Made by a program: the position numbers and the translations under genes
Shown: piece by piece, positions 24,746 through 33,787 of the stretch
How the letters are laid out: every line of letters begins with the position of its first letter
Position numbering within the stretch: position 1 is the first letter of the stretch
Notes under the pieces: model-generated
What the model was told of the DNA's origin: nothing
The model's database searches: none
Seen by the model: the letters and a program-made list of their open reading frames with translations, nothing else
Source of the DNA: Paraburkholderia franconis
Lineage (GTDB): Bacteria > Pseudomonadota > Gammaproteobacteria > Burkholderiales > Burkholderiaceae
Assembly (NCBI RefSeq): GCF_009362735.1
Contig: NZ_WHNP01000018.1
Span: 62,001-126,000, forward strand
Direction of reading: 5' to 3'
DNA length: 64,000 bases

Positions 24746-26206
24746 TCAGACCAGTTCGCGATACAGCGCGAGATAGCGTTCCGCAGACGCGCCCCAGCTG
24801 AAGTCCTGGCGCATCGCGCGCCGCTGCGCCGCTTTCCAGTCGGTGCGCCGCGCGTAGAGCGCGAAAGCGCGGCGGATCGCGCCCAACAGCGCATCGGGCT
24901 CGAAGCGCTCGAACACGAAGCCCGTCGCGAGATCGTCGGCGATGTTTTCGAGGGACGCATCCGTGACGGTATCCGCGAGTCCGCCGACGCGATGCACGAG
25001 CGGCAGCGATCCGTACGCGAGCGCATAGAGCTGCGTCAGGCCGCATGGCTCGAAGCGCGACGGCACGGCGATCACGTCGCTGCCCGCGACGATCTGATGA
25101 GCGAGCGTCTCGTCGAAGCCGAGCTCGACGGCGACGCTCTCCGGATGCGCGTGCGCGACGCGCTGCAAGCCGTTCTCGAGCGCCGGATCGCCGGTGCCGA
25201 ATACGACGAGCTGGCCGCCGCGCTTGACGATCTCCGGCAGCGCTGCGAGCAGCAGGTCGAGACCTTTCTGCTCGGTCAGCCGGCTCACGACGCCGAACAG
25301 CAGCGCGTCGCTCGTCTGCGCGAGATGGAAGCGCTCCTGCAGCGCCGTCTTGCACGCGCGCTTGCCGGCGAGGCGCGTGTCGGTGTAGCGCGCGGCGATC
25401 AGCTGATCGGTGGACGGTCGCCACACCGTGTAGTCGACGCCGTTCAGAATGCCCGACAGATCGTGCGAACGCTGGCTCAGCAGCCCGTCGAGCCCGCCGC
25501 CTTGCGCGAGCGTCTGGATTTCGCGCGCATAGGTCGGGCTCACCGTCGTGATGCGGTCGCTGTAGAAGAGGCCTGCTTTTAGAAACGACATCTGCCCGTA
25601 GAACTCGACGCCGCTCATGTGGAAGAAATCGGCGGGCAGTCCCAGCTGGCCGAACTGATGCGCGGGAAAGATGCCCTGATACGCGAGGTTGTGAACCGTG
25701 AACACCGTGCGCGGCAGCGGCTTGCCGCGCTCGCGCCCGGCGGCTTTCAGATACGCGGGCACGAGACCGGCGTGCCAGTCGTGCGCGTGGACGATCTGCG
25801 GCGTCCATTCGGGATCGAGCTGCTGCGCGAGCTGCGCCGCCGTCCAGCCGAGCGTCGCGAAACGCTGCGCGTTGTCGCCGTAGGGCACGTGCTCGGCGTC
25901 GAGATACGGATTGCCGCCGCGGTCGTACAGCGTCTTCGCGCGGATCACATACACGACGAGGCCGTTCGCGGGCAGCGTGCCGCGCTCGAGCGTCACGTCG
26001 GGCGCGCCGAAGCGCTCGCCGATCCGCGCGACGGGCTGCAGGTCCGACAGCCCGGCGACGACGGCGGGAAAGCCCGGCAGCAGCACGCGCACGTCGGCGC
26101 CCAGCTCGATCAGCGCGGGCGGCAGCGCGCCCACGACATCGGCGAGGCCGCCCGTTTTCAGAAGGGGATACAGCTCGCTTGCGACGTGCAGCGCGCGGAT
26201 CGTCAT
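24746..26206 (-). CDS. glgA: Glycogen synthase (ADP-glucose)
   Basis: GlgA transfers glucose from ADP-glucose to the non-reducing end of glycogen. The 486-residue product is a GT5 enzyme with GT-B fold. The ADP-glucose-binding motif KTGGLADVVGALP begins at Lys17, HDWHAG (the catalytic histidine region) is in the N-lobe, and the C-lobe contains SRLTEQKGLDLL and PSRFEPCGLTQLYAL, with the conserved Glu of the E-x7-E motif. It lies 73 bases downstream of glgC on the same strand, so the two likely form an operon. The ribosome-binding sequence is weak. Confidence 0.96.
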   Translation of the reverse strand: MTIRALHVASELYPLLKTGGLADVVGALPPALIELGADVRVLLPGFPAVVAGLSDLQPVARIGERFGAPDVTLERGTLPANGLVVYVIRAKTLYDRGGNPYLDAEHVPYGDNAQRFATLGWTAAQLAQQLDPEWTPQIVHAHDWHAGLVPAYLKAAGRERGKPLPRTVFTVHNLAYQGIFPAHQFGQLGLPADFFHMSGVEFYGQMSFLKAGLFYSDRITTVSPTYAREIQTLAQGGGLDGLLSQRSHDLSGILNGVDYTVWRPSTDQLIAARYTDTRLAGKRACKTALQERFHLAQTSDALLFGVVSRLTEQKGLDLLLAALPEIVKRGGQLVVFGTGDPALENGLQRVAHAHPESVAVELGFDETLAHQIVAGSDVIAVPSRFEPCGLTQLYALAYGSLPLVHRVGGLADTVTDASLENIADDLATGFVFERFEPDALLGAIRRAFALYARRTDWKAAQRRAMRQDFSWGASAERYLALYRELV

Positions 26207-26279
26207 GGGCTGGGTCCTGTTCGCAATGGGTTGGGTTCGTTATTCCAGTGCCGGCGATGGCCGCGCCCGCGCGCGCCCG

Positions 26280-27554
26280 CTATTGCGCCGACGCCCCCTG
26301 GCGCCTGAGCGCTTCGGCCGTCACGAGCACGACGCCACTATCTGTCCGGTAGAAGCGCTCACCGTCGCGCGCGGGGTCTTCGCCGATCACGGTGCCGTCG
26401 GGAAGCTGGCAGCCGCGGTCGATCACGACCTTGCGCAGGCGGCAGCTTGCGCCGATCGTCACCTGCGGCAACAAGACTGCCTCAGCGATGTTACAGAACG
26501 AATTCACGACGACATTCGACGACAGCACCGAGCGCGAAATCTGCGAGCCGGAGATCACGCAGCCGCCGCACACGATCATGTTGGTGCCCGAGCCTTGTAG
26601 TCCGTTCAGATCGCGCACGAACTTGGCGGGCGGCAACTGCTCCTGATGTGTCCAGATCGGCCAGTTGCGGTCGTAGAGATCGAGCGCGGGAATCGTCGAT
26701 GCGAGATCGAGATTCGCGGCCCAGTAGGCGTCGATTGTGCCGACGTCGCGCCAGTACGGCTCGACGCTCGGGTCCGACGACACGCACGACATGCTGAACG
26801 GATGCGCGATCGCATGCCCCGACGTGACGACGCGCGGAATGATGTCCTTGCCGAAATCGTGATCGGTTGCGACGCTGGTGATGTTCTCCTCGAGCAGCGA
26901 GTAGAGGTACTCGGCGTTGAACACGTAGATGCCCATGCTCGCGAGCGCGATGTCGGGTCGGCCGGGCATCGCGGGCGGATCGGCGGGCTTTTCGACGAAG
27001 CCCGTCACGCGGCGCTGTTCGTCCACATGCATCACGCCGAACGCGACGGCATCCATGCGGGGCACTTCGATGCAGCCGACCGTGCAGTCCGCATGCGACT
27101 CGACGTGGTCCATCACCATCCGCGTGTAGTCCATCTTGTAGATGTGGTCGCCCGCCAGCACGACGACGTACTTCGGACTGATCGAGCGGATGATGTCGAG
27201 GTTCTGGAACACCGCGTCGGCCGTGCCGCGATACCAGTGCGCGCCTTCGACGCGCTGCTGCGCGGGCCACAAATCGATGAACTCGTTGAACTCGCCGCGC
27301 AGGAAGCCCCAGCCGCGCTGCACGTGGCGAAGCAGCGAATGCGCCTTGTACTGGGTGACGACGGCGATGCGCCGGATGCCTGAGTTCAGGCAATTCGATA
27401 ACGCGAAGTCGATGATCCGGTATTTGCCGCCGAAATGGACGGCGGGTTTGACGCGCTTGTTCGTCAGGGGTCCGAGGCGGGTGCCGCGTCCACCAGCGAG
27501 AACGATGGCGAGTGTCGTGTGCTGAAGATCGTTGAGGCTTGCCGGCGTATCCAT
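26280..27554 (-). CDS. glgC: Glucose-1-phosphate adenylyltransferase
   Basis: GlgC makes ADP-glucose from glucose-1-phosphate and ATP, the committed step of glycogen synthesis. The 424-residue protein has the nucleotide-binding LAGGRGTRLGPLT (residues 19-31), the allosteric-site region KRVKPAVHFGGKYRIIDF, the glucose-phosphate Lys in FVEKPA, and a C-terminal left-handed beta-helix region with ISGSQISRSVLSS repeats. Its ATG follows CCGGAGACGCAC. The leader directly before this sequence is a palindromic repeat array that also precedes two unrelated genes in the window, so expression may be tied to that element. Confidence 0.96.
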   Translation of the reverse strand: MDTPASLNDLQHTTLAIVLAGGRGTRLGPLTNKRVKPAVHFGGKYRIIDFALSNCLNSGIRRIAVVTQYKAHSLLRHVQRGWGFLRGEFNEFIDLWPAQQRVEGAHWYRGTADAVFQNLDIIRSISPKYVVVLAGDHIYKMDYTRMVMDHVESHADCTVGCIEVPRMDAVAFGVMHVDEQRRVTGFVEKPADPPAMPGRPDIALASMGIYVFNAEYLYSLLEENITSVATDHDFGKDIIPRVVTSGHAIAHPFSMSCVSSDPSVEPYWRDVGTIDAYWAANLDLASTIPALDLYDRNWPIWTHQEQLPPAKFVRDLNGLQGSGTNMIVCGGCVISGSQISRSVLSSNVVVNSFCNIAEAVLLPQVTIGASCRLRKVVIDRGCQLPDGTVIGEDPARDGERFYRTDSGVVLVTAEALRRQGASAQ

Positions 27555-27567
27555 GTGCGTCTCCGGT

Positions 27568-27724
27568 GTCGACCAGAGTTGGCGCTTTGGCTGTCGGCTG
27601 GAGTTAGTGCTTCAGCACTTACTCCAGCCCCATGCAGAGCACCTACTCTGGTCCCATGCAAGGCGGTTGACCGGAGTTGGCGCTTTAGCGACCTCGACGC
27701 TTGAGTGCCATACCCTGGTCCCAT
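27568..27724 (-). repeat. Palindromic leader repeat upstream of glgC
   Basis: Read on the minus strand, this segment contains the hairpin CTGGAGT-A-AGTGCT/AGCACT-A-ACTCCAG nested inside a second pair of arms, GACCAGAGT and ACTCTGGTC. A third, partly decayed unit lies further upstream. The last arm ends 16 bases before the glgC ATG, directly against the ribosome-binding sequence. The same units, in the same position, precede the aot permease gene at 34.4 kb. Confidence 0.85.
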
Positions 27725-28179
27725 CCAGGATGGTTGCTGTTATGGGTGAGCCCTGGTGGAAGCTTTCTGTCTTCGCCTACTTTGCCCCCGGCGTTTTTGT
27801 TGTTCTGGCCTGGCGCTGGGTATTGTTGACGTCGGCTGCGCCGGCCAGCGTTTAGTCTGGACCATGCGCATGCGGCGCGCAACGGTGGGGCATCGGCGTA
27901 TTGCACGTCGCGCGTTCGGCACGCCACATTGCGCGTGCGCCACGATGGGGGAAGCGGCCAATACCCGGTAGAAACGGCGGCTACGCGTTGCGGCATGAGG
28001 CGCATGCGGTAATTGATGCCGTAGTCAAACGCGTGTTTGGACTGCGCTCGCGTTTGGACTGCGCTCGCCGCTCCGCGCAGCGCACCTGCGCGCGGCGCTG
28101 CAAAGCGGCCGCGACGCGGGCATCATGCGGGCTTGTCCGCTCTTTCTTCCTGTGTCTTCCTCTTCCACGCTCACTGCCT
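27725..28179. other. Unassigned interval between glgC repeat and hydrolase gene
   Basis: About 450 bases without a convincing gene. The sequence has a TTTGGACTGCGCTCGCG tandem duplication (around 28037-28070) and G/C-rich inverted segments. It may be the remnant of another dispersed intergenic repeat, but no second copy is in this window. Confidence 0.4.
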
Positions 28180-29268
28180 ATGAGATTGCCTTCATCCCTC
28201 ATTGCCGTCGCCTTATCCGCAAGCGTCGCCGCTGTGGGCGCGAATGCCTTCGCCGCCGATACCGCGGGTGCCTCTGCGTCATCCGCCGCGTCTTCGCCAA
28301 ACGCGGCCGCGAGCGACGATGGTCCCGCGTACGGTCCCGAACTAGAGGGCTTCAACTATCCGGCGCCCGTGCGGCAGTTCGAGTTCGCGTCGCAAGGCGA
28401 AGCGCTGCACATGGCCTACATGGACATTGCGCCCGCGCATCCGAACGGCCGCACGGCCGTGTTGCTGCATGGCAAGAATTTTTGCGCCGCGACATGGGAA
28501 GGCACGATCGAGCGGCTGTCGGCGGCGGGCTATCGCGTGATCGCGCCCGACCAGATCGGCTTTTGCAAGTCGAGCAAGCCGCAGCGCTACCAGTTCAGCT
28601 TCCAGCAGCTCGCGCGCAACACGCACGCGCTGCTCGAATCGCTCGGCGTGAGCAACGCGACCGTCATCGGCCATTCGACGGGCGGCATGCTCGCGATCCG
28701 CTATGCGTTGATGTATCCGGCGCAGACGCAGCAACTGGTGCTCGTCAACCCCATCGGACTCGAGGACTGGAAGGCGAAGGGCGTGCCGTCGCTTTCCGTC
28801 GATCAATGGTATGAGCGCGAACTCAAGACCACTGCGGACGGCATCCGCCGATATGAACAGGCCACCTACTACTCGGGTCAGTGGCGCAGCGATTTCGAGC
28901 CGTGGGTGCAGATGCTCGCGGGCATGTATCGCGGCCTGGGCAAGAAGGAAGTCGCGTGGGATTCGGCGCTGCTGTACGACATGATCTACACGCAGCCCGT
29001 CGTCTACGAACTGGGGCAACTGAAGATGCCGACGCTGCTGCTGATCGGCGACAAGGACACGACGGCCATCGGCAAGGATGCGTCGCCGCCCGACGTGCGC
29101 GCGAAGATCGGGCACTACCCGGAACTGGCGAAGCAGACCGCGCAGGCCATTGCGCACGCGAAGCTCGTCGAGTTCGCCGAGCTGGGCCACGCGCCGCAGA
29201 TGCAGGACCCGCAAGCCTTTCACAAGGCGCTGCTCGACGGGCTCGCCGCGGTGCCGGCCGATCACTGA
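28180..29268 (+). CDS. Secreted alpha/beta hydrolase
   Basis: The 362-residue protein has an N-terminal signal peptide (about 1-26, ending NAFAA) and an Ala/Ser-rich linker (27-50), followed by an alpha/beta-hydrolase domain. The oxyanion HG motif is LLHGKNF (about 96-102), the nucleophile elbow is GHSTGG with Ser166, the acid is probably the Asp in LIGDKD, and the catalytic His is in ELGHAPQ near the C-terminus. The fold resembles proline iminopeptidase, haloperoxidase and esterase types; substrate unknown. No ribosome-binding sequence is visible before the ATG, so translation may be weak or the start may differ. Confidence 0.88.
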   Translation: MRLPSSLIAVALSASVAAVGANAFAADTAGASASSAASSPNAAASDDGPAYGPELEGFNYPAPVRQFEFASQGEALHMAYMDIAPAHPNGRTAVLLHGKNFCAATWEGTIERLSAAGYRVIAPDQIGFCKSSKPQRYQFSFQQLARNTHALLESLGVSNATVIGHSTGGMLAIRYALMYPAQTQQLVLVNPIGLEDWKAKGVPSLSVDQWYERELKTTADGIRRYEQATYYSGQWRSDFEPWVQMLAGMYRGLGKKEVAWDSALLYDMIYTQPVVYELGQLKMPTLLLIGDKDTTAIGKDASPPDVRAKIGHYPELAKQTAQAIAHAKLVEFAELGHAPQMQDPQAFHKALLDGLAAVPADH

Positions 29269-29287
29269 AGGCGCATGTTCGATGGTG

Positions 29288-29310
29288 CGAAGGCGGTGGT
29301 GCCGCCTTCG
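29288..29310. terminator. Putative bidirectional stem-loop between convergent genes
   Basis: Nine-base-pair perfect stem CGAAGGCGG/CCGCCTTCG with a five-base loop, 20 bases after the hydrolase stop and 85 bases beyond the luciferase-like gene's stop. There is no T-run, so it may slow polymerase or act with Rho. Confidence 0.4.
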
Positions 29311-29394
29311 CCCGCGTCGAGTACGCCTGTCATTGCGGCGGTGCCGCTGCCTCGCACGCACCACGCGCCGGCCGTACCGTAACCGATCGAGACC

Positions 29395-30387
29395 TCACTT
29401 CCCGCCGATCTCGTCGCGCACCTGCGCGCCGATCTCGAACGAACGCAGGCGTGCCGCGTGGTCGTAGATCTGCGCGGTCAGCATCAGTTCGTTCGCGCCC
29501 GTTTGCCCGATGATCGATTGCAGGCCTTCGCGCACCGTGTCGCGATCGCCGATGACCGAGTACGCGAGCGAATGCCGCACGCTGCCCAGCTCCATCTCCG
29601 ATGCGTCGATGCGATCGACGGGCGGCTGCAACTGCCCCGGCGTGCCGCGCCGCAGATTGATGAACTGCTGCTGCAACGACGTGAAGAGGCGTTGCGCCTG
29701 TTCGTTCGTATCGGCGCCGAACAGATTCACGCCAACCATCACGTACGGCTTCTTGAGCGTCTCCGACGGCTGGAACTGCGCGCGATATACATGCAGCGCC
29801 TGCATCAGGTAGTCGGGCGCGAAGTGCGAGGCGAACGCGAACGGCAGGCCGAGCGCCGCCGCCAGCTGCGCGCTGAAGAGACTCGACCCGAGCAGCCACA
29901 GCGGCACGTGCAGCCCCGCGCCCGGCACGGCGCGCACGCGCTGGCCCGGCACGGGATCGGCGAAATAGCGCTGCAACTCGACGACGTCGTCAGGAAACGA
30001 ATCGGCGCTGCCGTGCAGATCGCGGCGCAGTGCACGGGCCGTCGTCTGGTCCGTGCCGGGCGCGCGGCCGAGGCCGAGATCGACGCGCCCCGGATAGAGC
30101 GACGCCAGCGTGCCGAACTGCTCGGCGATCACGAGGGGCGCGTGATTCGGCAGCATCACGCCGCCAGAGCCGACGCGGATCGTCTTCGTGCCGCCCGCGA
30201 CATGCGCGATCACGACGGACGTCGCCGCGCTCGCGATGCCCGTCATGTTGTGATGCTCGGCGAGCCAGTAACGCTTGTAGCCCCATTGCTCGACGTGCTG
30301 CGCGAGATCGAGCGTGTTGCGGAACGCGTCGGCGGCGCTCGCGCCAGCCGTGATGGGAGAAAGATCTAGGACCGAAAAAGGAATCAT
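29395..30387 (-). CDS. LLM-class flavin-dependent oxidoreductase
   Basis: The 330-residue protein is a luciferase-like monooxygenase of the group-1 alkanal monooxygenase-like type (YhbW/MsnO8 family). It opens with IPFSVLDLSPITAGASAADA, followed by RYWLAEHHNMTGIASAATSV, a family hallmark, then RVGSGGVMLPNHAPLVIAEQ and GRVDLGLGRAPGTD. A TIM-barrel fold using reduced FMN is expected. Such proteins are common, single genes with undefined substrates. ATG at 30387 gives the canonical start; an in-frame extension to 30507 has no homologous appearance. Confidence 0.93.
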   Translation of the reverse strand: MIPFSVLDLSPITAGASAADAFRNTLDLAQHVEQWGYKRYWLAEHHNMTGIASAATSVVIAHVAGGTKTIRVGSGGVMLPNHAPLVIAEQFGTLASLYPGRVDLGLGRAPGTDQTTARALRRDLHGSADSFPDDVVELQRYFADPVPGQRVRAVPGAGLHVPLWLLGSSLFSAQLAAALGLPFAFASHFAPDYLMQALHVYRAQFQPSETLKKPYVMVGVNLFGADTNEQAQRLFTSLQQQFINLRRGTPGQLQPPVDRIDASEMELGSVRHSLAYSVIGDRDTVREGLQSIIGQTGANELMLTAQIYDHAARLRSFEIGAQVRDEIGGK

Positions 30388-31312
30388 GGCAATGGATGTG
30401 CGGCCAACCATCGTCCGCTGCAAGGGGCGGCGATGGGCGAGCCGGATCGGCATGGGCAAAAGCGGATTGTGCCAAAGGGCCCCCATTCGTGCTGGCGGCG
30501 TGATCATGCCCCTGACGTCTGGAGGGTCGCGCCTGATACGAGCGGAAAAGTGAGGCCGCGCGACGGCAGAAACCCCTTGAAAACCGGGCTCGCAATGCGT
30601 TGCTGTCTGGCGCGTTGCCGTCTGCTTCGATGCGTGTGTCGTCGCACAGAGTCCGGCGGGCCCGCGCGTTAGGGTGAAGGCGTCGCCGTCGACGACGCGA
30701 AACTGCGCGGCGCGTTCTCGCGCGGCGAGACGGCGGCCTCCACGGACCTTGACGCCGGTCGGTCCGTCACGTCACGCGTAGGTCGGCTACGCAACGCACA
30801 CCCGGGCGAACCGGGCCGGCCGGGTCAGCCGGGCACGCATCGCCTGCCTGCTATCTTTGCGTGCGCCCGCGAAATCGGCGACGTCAGCGCACGATTCATC
30901 AGCCGATTCGGTGTAAACGCGCTCTCGCGAAATTCGCGTGCTGACGCTAGATTGTCAGCACTTGCGGGATAGTCGAGGGGCCAGTGGCCGTCGCTCCGGC
31001 GGCCGATCAAGTGGTGAAACTGCGTGACGGCCAGATGCCCGAGTGGCTTCTGGCCGAAACGCTAACTGCGTTGCGGCTCGTATCCGGAGCTTGCGTTCTT
31101 CGCAGCGAACCGGTTGCGTCGGCCTGGCCCTCACTCATGCACGCGCTCGTGCAACGAATTATCCCGGCACTTCTCCGCACTCCACACTTCTCCATCCGCG
31201 CGAAATCTCGCGTAGCAATTCTTTAACTTTCCAAACACATCCGCCTCGCGTTCGCTCACGGTTTCGCCGTCGAGCGGGTTATCCTCTCTGTGGTTCACAC
31301 CATGTGATTGAC
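30388..31312. other. Long gene-free interval
   Basis: About 925 bases with no credible coding frame on either strand. A run of CCGGG-containing short repeats lies around 30800-30835. Two inverted segments with GCCAGA/TCTGGC occur around 31030-31055. The 3' part (31200-31310) is AT-richer and probably holds the promoter of the lipoprotein gene. Could hide a small RNA, but nothing is recognisable. Confidence 0.4.
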
Positions 31313-31894
31313 ATGTCATCGAAGATGGTTATCCGCACCTCGTTGCGCAACATGATGCTTTTCGTGGCCATGGCGGGCGCGCTGTCCGCGCTTGCCGGCT
31401 GCGACCAACAGCAAAGCGATCAAGCCGTGCAAAAACTCAAGGAATTTTTCAACGCCGTCAAGCCGGATGCGCTGCTTCTGAAAGGCCTCACGCCCGGCGT
31501 CACGACGGAAGCGCAGATTCGCGACCAGATGGGCAAGCCCGAAACCGAGCGCGATTTCACCGACGGCTCGAAACGGCTCGAATATCCGCGCGGCCCGCAA
31601 GGCCTCAACACGTACATGGTCGACATCGGCCCGGACGGCACGCTGCAAGCGATCACGCAAGTGCTGACGGCCGCGAACTTCGCGAAGATCCGCCCGGGCA
31701 TGACGGAGGACGAAGTGCGGCGCCTGCTCGGCAAGCCCGGCGAAGTGGCCGTCTATCCGCTCAAGCCCGAGACGGTATGGAGCTGGAAGTGGCGCGAAGG
31801 CGGCGTCACCGAGGAAGGCTTTTTCAACGTGCATTTCGACGTCAATCACGTCGTCTACACGACGTCGCGCTCGGACGTGATGCGCGGCCACTGA
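31313..31894 (+). CDS. BamE/OmlA-like outer-membrane lipoprotein
   Basis: The 193-residue lipoprotein precursor has an N-terminal signal with the lipobox LSALAGC (about residues 24-30); the mature protein would begin at Cys30. Two SmpA/BamE-like half-motifs follow: a TPGVT..QIRDQMGKPE repeat and a RPGMT..EVRRLLGKPGE repeat. BamE is a small accessory of the outer-membrane beta-barrel assembly machine. This protein is longer and duplicated, so it may be a paralogue with a different envelope role. An ATG four codons later (31325) is an alternative start. Confidence 0.8.
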   Translation: MSSKMVIRTSLRNMMLFVAMAGALSALAGCDQQQSDQAVQKLKEFFNAVKPDALLLKGLTPGVTTEAQIRDQMGKPETERDFTDGSKRLEYPRGPQGLNTYMVDIGPDGTLQAITQVLTAANFAKIRPGMTEDEVRRLLGKPGEVAVYPLKPETVWSWKWREGGVTEEGFFNVHFDVNHVVYTTSRSDVMRGH

Positions 31895-31968
31895 CGAAGT
31901 ACGAAGCACGAAGCACGAAGTACGAAGCGCAAAGCGCAAAGCACGCGAGACCGCGAGACCGCGAGACC
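31894..31968 (+). repeat. Heptamer and octamer tandem repeats after the lipoprotein stop
   Basis: Seven copies of a 7-base unit (ACGAAGY, later GCAAAGC; 31894-31942) start in the stop codon and are followed by three exact copies of GCGAGACC (31945-31968). Slippage here could not change the coding sequence unless the stop were lost. Confidence 0.9.
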
Positions 31969-32143
31969 GCGAACGAAGCGGAGGACGACACTCGCCAGGC
32001 GACGACCACGACCGGATAGCAGGCGCGAACTGGGCGCGAAATACCGGGCGCGAATTACCGGGTGCAAAAGCGGACGATTAAAACAAACGCCGAAAACGCC
32101 GGTCCAATCATAAAAATGGCTGCAAGCAAGGGAGAGAACAACG

Positions 32144-33148
32144 GTGTCAACTCATAGACGCTACCGGCGCATCGGCCTCGTGCTCGGCGGGGGCGCTGCG
32201 CGCGGCTGGGCGCATATCGGTGCGATTCGCGCGCTGCACGATGCGGGGATCAGGCCGGATATCGTCGTGGGCACGTCGATCGGTGCGCTGGTCGGCGCTG
32301 TCTACGCGAACGGCGACCTCGACTGGCTCGAGGAATGGGTGTCGCGGCTCACGTGGCAGACGGTGGTGCGGCTGCTCGATCTGCGTATCTCGGGCGGCCT
32401 GCTCGGCGGCAAGAAAGTCATTCAGGTGTTTGCGAACCGCTTCAACGGCCGCGATATCAGCCAGCTGGAGATGCCGTTCGCCGCCGTCGCGACCGAGCTC
32501 GATTCGGGCCGCGAGACGTGGCTGCAGGATGGCGGCGTGGTCGATGCGGTGCGCGCGTCGATTGCGATCCCCGGCATCTTCACGCCCGTTCTGCACGATG
32601 GCGTGTGGCTCGTCGACGGCGGGCTGTCGAACCCCGTGCCCGTGTCTGTTGCGCGCGGCATGCGGGCCGATTACGTGATCGCCGTCGATCTGAACAACGA
32701 TATTCTCAACGGCCGCGATTTCGGCGGCGCGGTGGTCGATTTGCCGCCCTTGCCCGTCGAAGAAGCGGAGCCCGTCGGCGTCGACCCCGATGCGCCGCCG
32801 CCGGAGATCGCCACGGCTACGCCGGCGCCGCTGCTACGGCGCAACGGCAAGCCGTTTCCGAACTGGCTGCAGCCTTCGCCCGAGTATTCGCCCGACGTGC
32901 GCGTGCCGCCCGCGCCGAGCGCGCGCGTACCTTCGTTGCTCAGCTCGATCGCGCAAAGCATCGACATCATGCAGGTGCGGATCACGCGCAGCCGACTCGC
33001 GGGCGAGCCAGCCGACATCCTGATCCAGCCGCGTCTGGGCGGCATGGGCATTTTCGATTTCCACCGCGCGGAGCCCGCGATCGAGGAAGGGCGCGCAGCC
33101 GTCGAGGCCATGCTGCCCGCGATTCGAGCGTGTCTCGCGATCGATTGA
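32144..33148 (+). CDS. Patatin-like phospholipase (RssA-like)
   Basis: The 334-residue protein belongs to bacterial patatin-like acyl hydrolases. The oxyanion-hole loop GLVLGGGAARGWAHIG starts at residue 11, the nucleophile Ser45 is in GTSIG, and the catalytic Asp158 is in VDGGLSNPVPV, forming a Ser-Asp dyad. A Pro-rich insertion (about 200-270) precedes the last helices. There is no signal peptide, so it is probably cytoplasmic or membrane-associated. GTG start at 32144 is preceded by GGGAGAG. Related RssA proteins have poorly defined lipid substrates. Confidence 0.92.
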   Translation: MSTHRRYRRIGLVLGGGAARGWAHIGAIRALHDAGIRPDIVVGTSIGALVGAVYANGDLDWLEEWVSRLTWQTVVRLLDLRISGGLLGGKKVIQVFANRFNGRDISQLEMPFAAVATELDSGRETWLQDGGVVDAVRASIAIPGIFTPVLHDGVWLVDGGLSNPVPVSVARGMRADYVIAVDLNNDILNGRDFGGAVVDLPPLPVEEAEPVGVDPDAPPPEIATATPAPLLRRNGKPFPNWLQPSPEYSPDVRVPPAPSARVPSLLSSIAQSIDIMQVRITRSRLAGEPADILIQPRLGGMGIFDFHRAEPAIEEGRAAVEAMLPAIRACLAID

Positions 33149-33169
33149 CGGACTTGTGCCGGGCCGCCT

Positions 33170-33787
33170 TCAACCCCCGGCGCCTTCCATGCGCCTGGCC
33201 GCGATGATGCGGCACACGCGCTTGCCCGAACTGGCGCTCGTCGTGTCGTCGGCGAACAGGATCACGCAGGCGCTCAACGCATTCGTGATGAGCGAAGGCT
33301 CGAACGCCGAATAGAGGCGACCGTCCGGCTGGCGCTGGTCCTCGCCCTCGGTGACGCGCCACGACAGATACAGGATGCCGCTCGGGCGCAGGATGCGCAC
33401 GAGGTTGTCGACGGCATCGGTGATCGCGTCGGCGGCGAGATGCATCAGCACGGTTTCGCAGACCACGTTGTCGAACTGCTCGTCGATCTCGGCCAGCGAC
33501 GGCAGCGCCGCCGTGCGAAACGCGATAGGCGGATAGAGCCGCCGCGCTTCGTCGAGCAGCCCCTCCGACGCATCGAAGCCCGTCACGCGGTAGCCGTGAT
33601 CCGCGAGCCATGCGGTATCGCGGCCGTTGCCGCAGCCGATGTCGGCCGTCTTGCCCATCGGCAGCAGATGGTCGTGCCATAGCGCGTACATGTCGTCGGG
33701 CGGCGGCTGATCGAGCCATTCGCGCGAGTAGCGGGCGGCGTCGCGCGTGTACGCGTCGAGCGTCGCGGAGTCGGGGCGAAGTGTCAT
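33170..33787 (-). CDS. Class I SAM-dependent methyltransferase
   Basis: The 205-residue protein has the Rossmann-like methyltransferase motifs: motif I KTADIGCGNGRDTAWL, the acidic end of strand 2 in VTGFDAS, motif II-like FDNVVCETVLMHL, and LRPSGILYLSW. It resembles small TehB- or Methyltransf_25-type enzymes. Substrate cannot be told from sequence. ATG at 33787 is chosen for its canonical N-terminus; upstream in-frame codons have no homologous appearance. It is convergent with the patatin gene, 21 bases apart. Confidence 0.9.
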   Translation of the reverse strand: MTLRPDSATLDAYTRDAARYSREWLDQPPPDDMYALWHDHLLPMGKTADIGCGNGRDTAWLADHGYRVTGFDASEGLLDEARRLYPPIAFRTAALPSLAEIDEQFDNVVCETVLMHLAADAITDAVDNLVRILRPSGILYLSWRVTEGEDQRQPDGRLYSAFEPSLITNALSACVILFADDTTSASSGKRVCRIIAARRMEGAGG

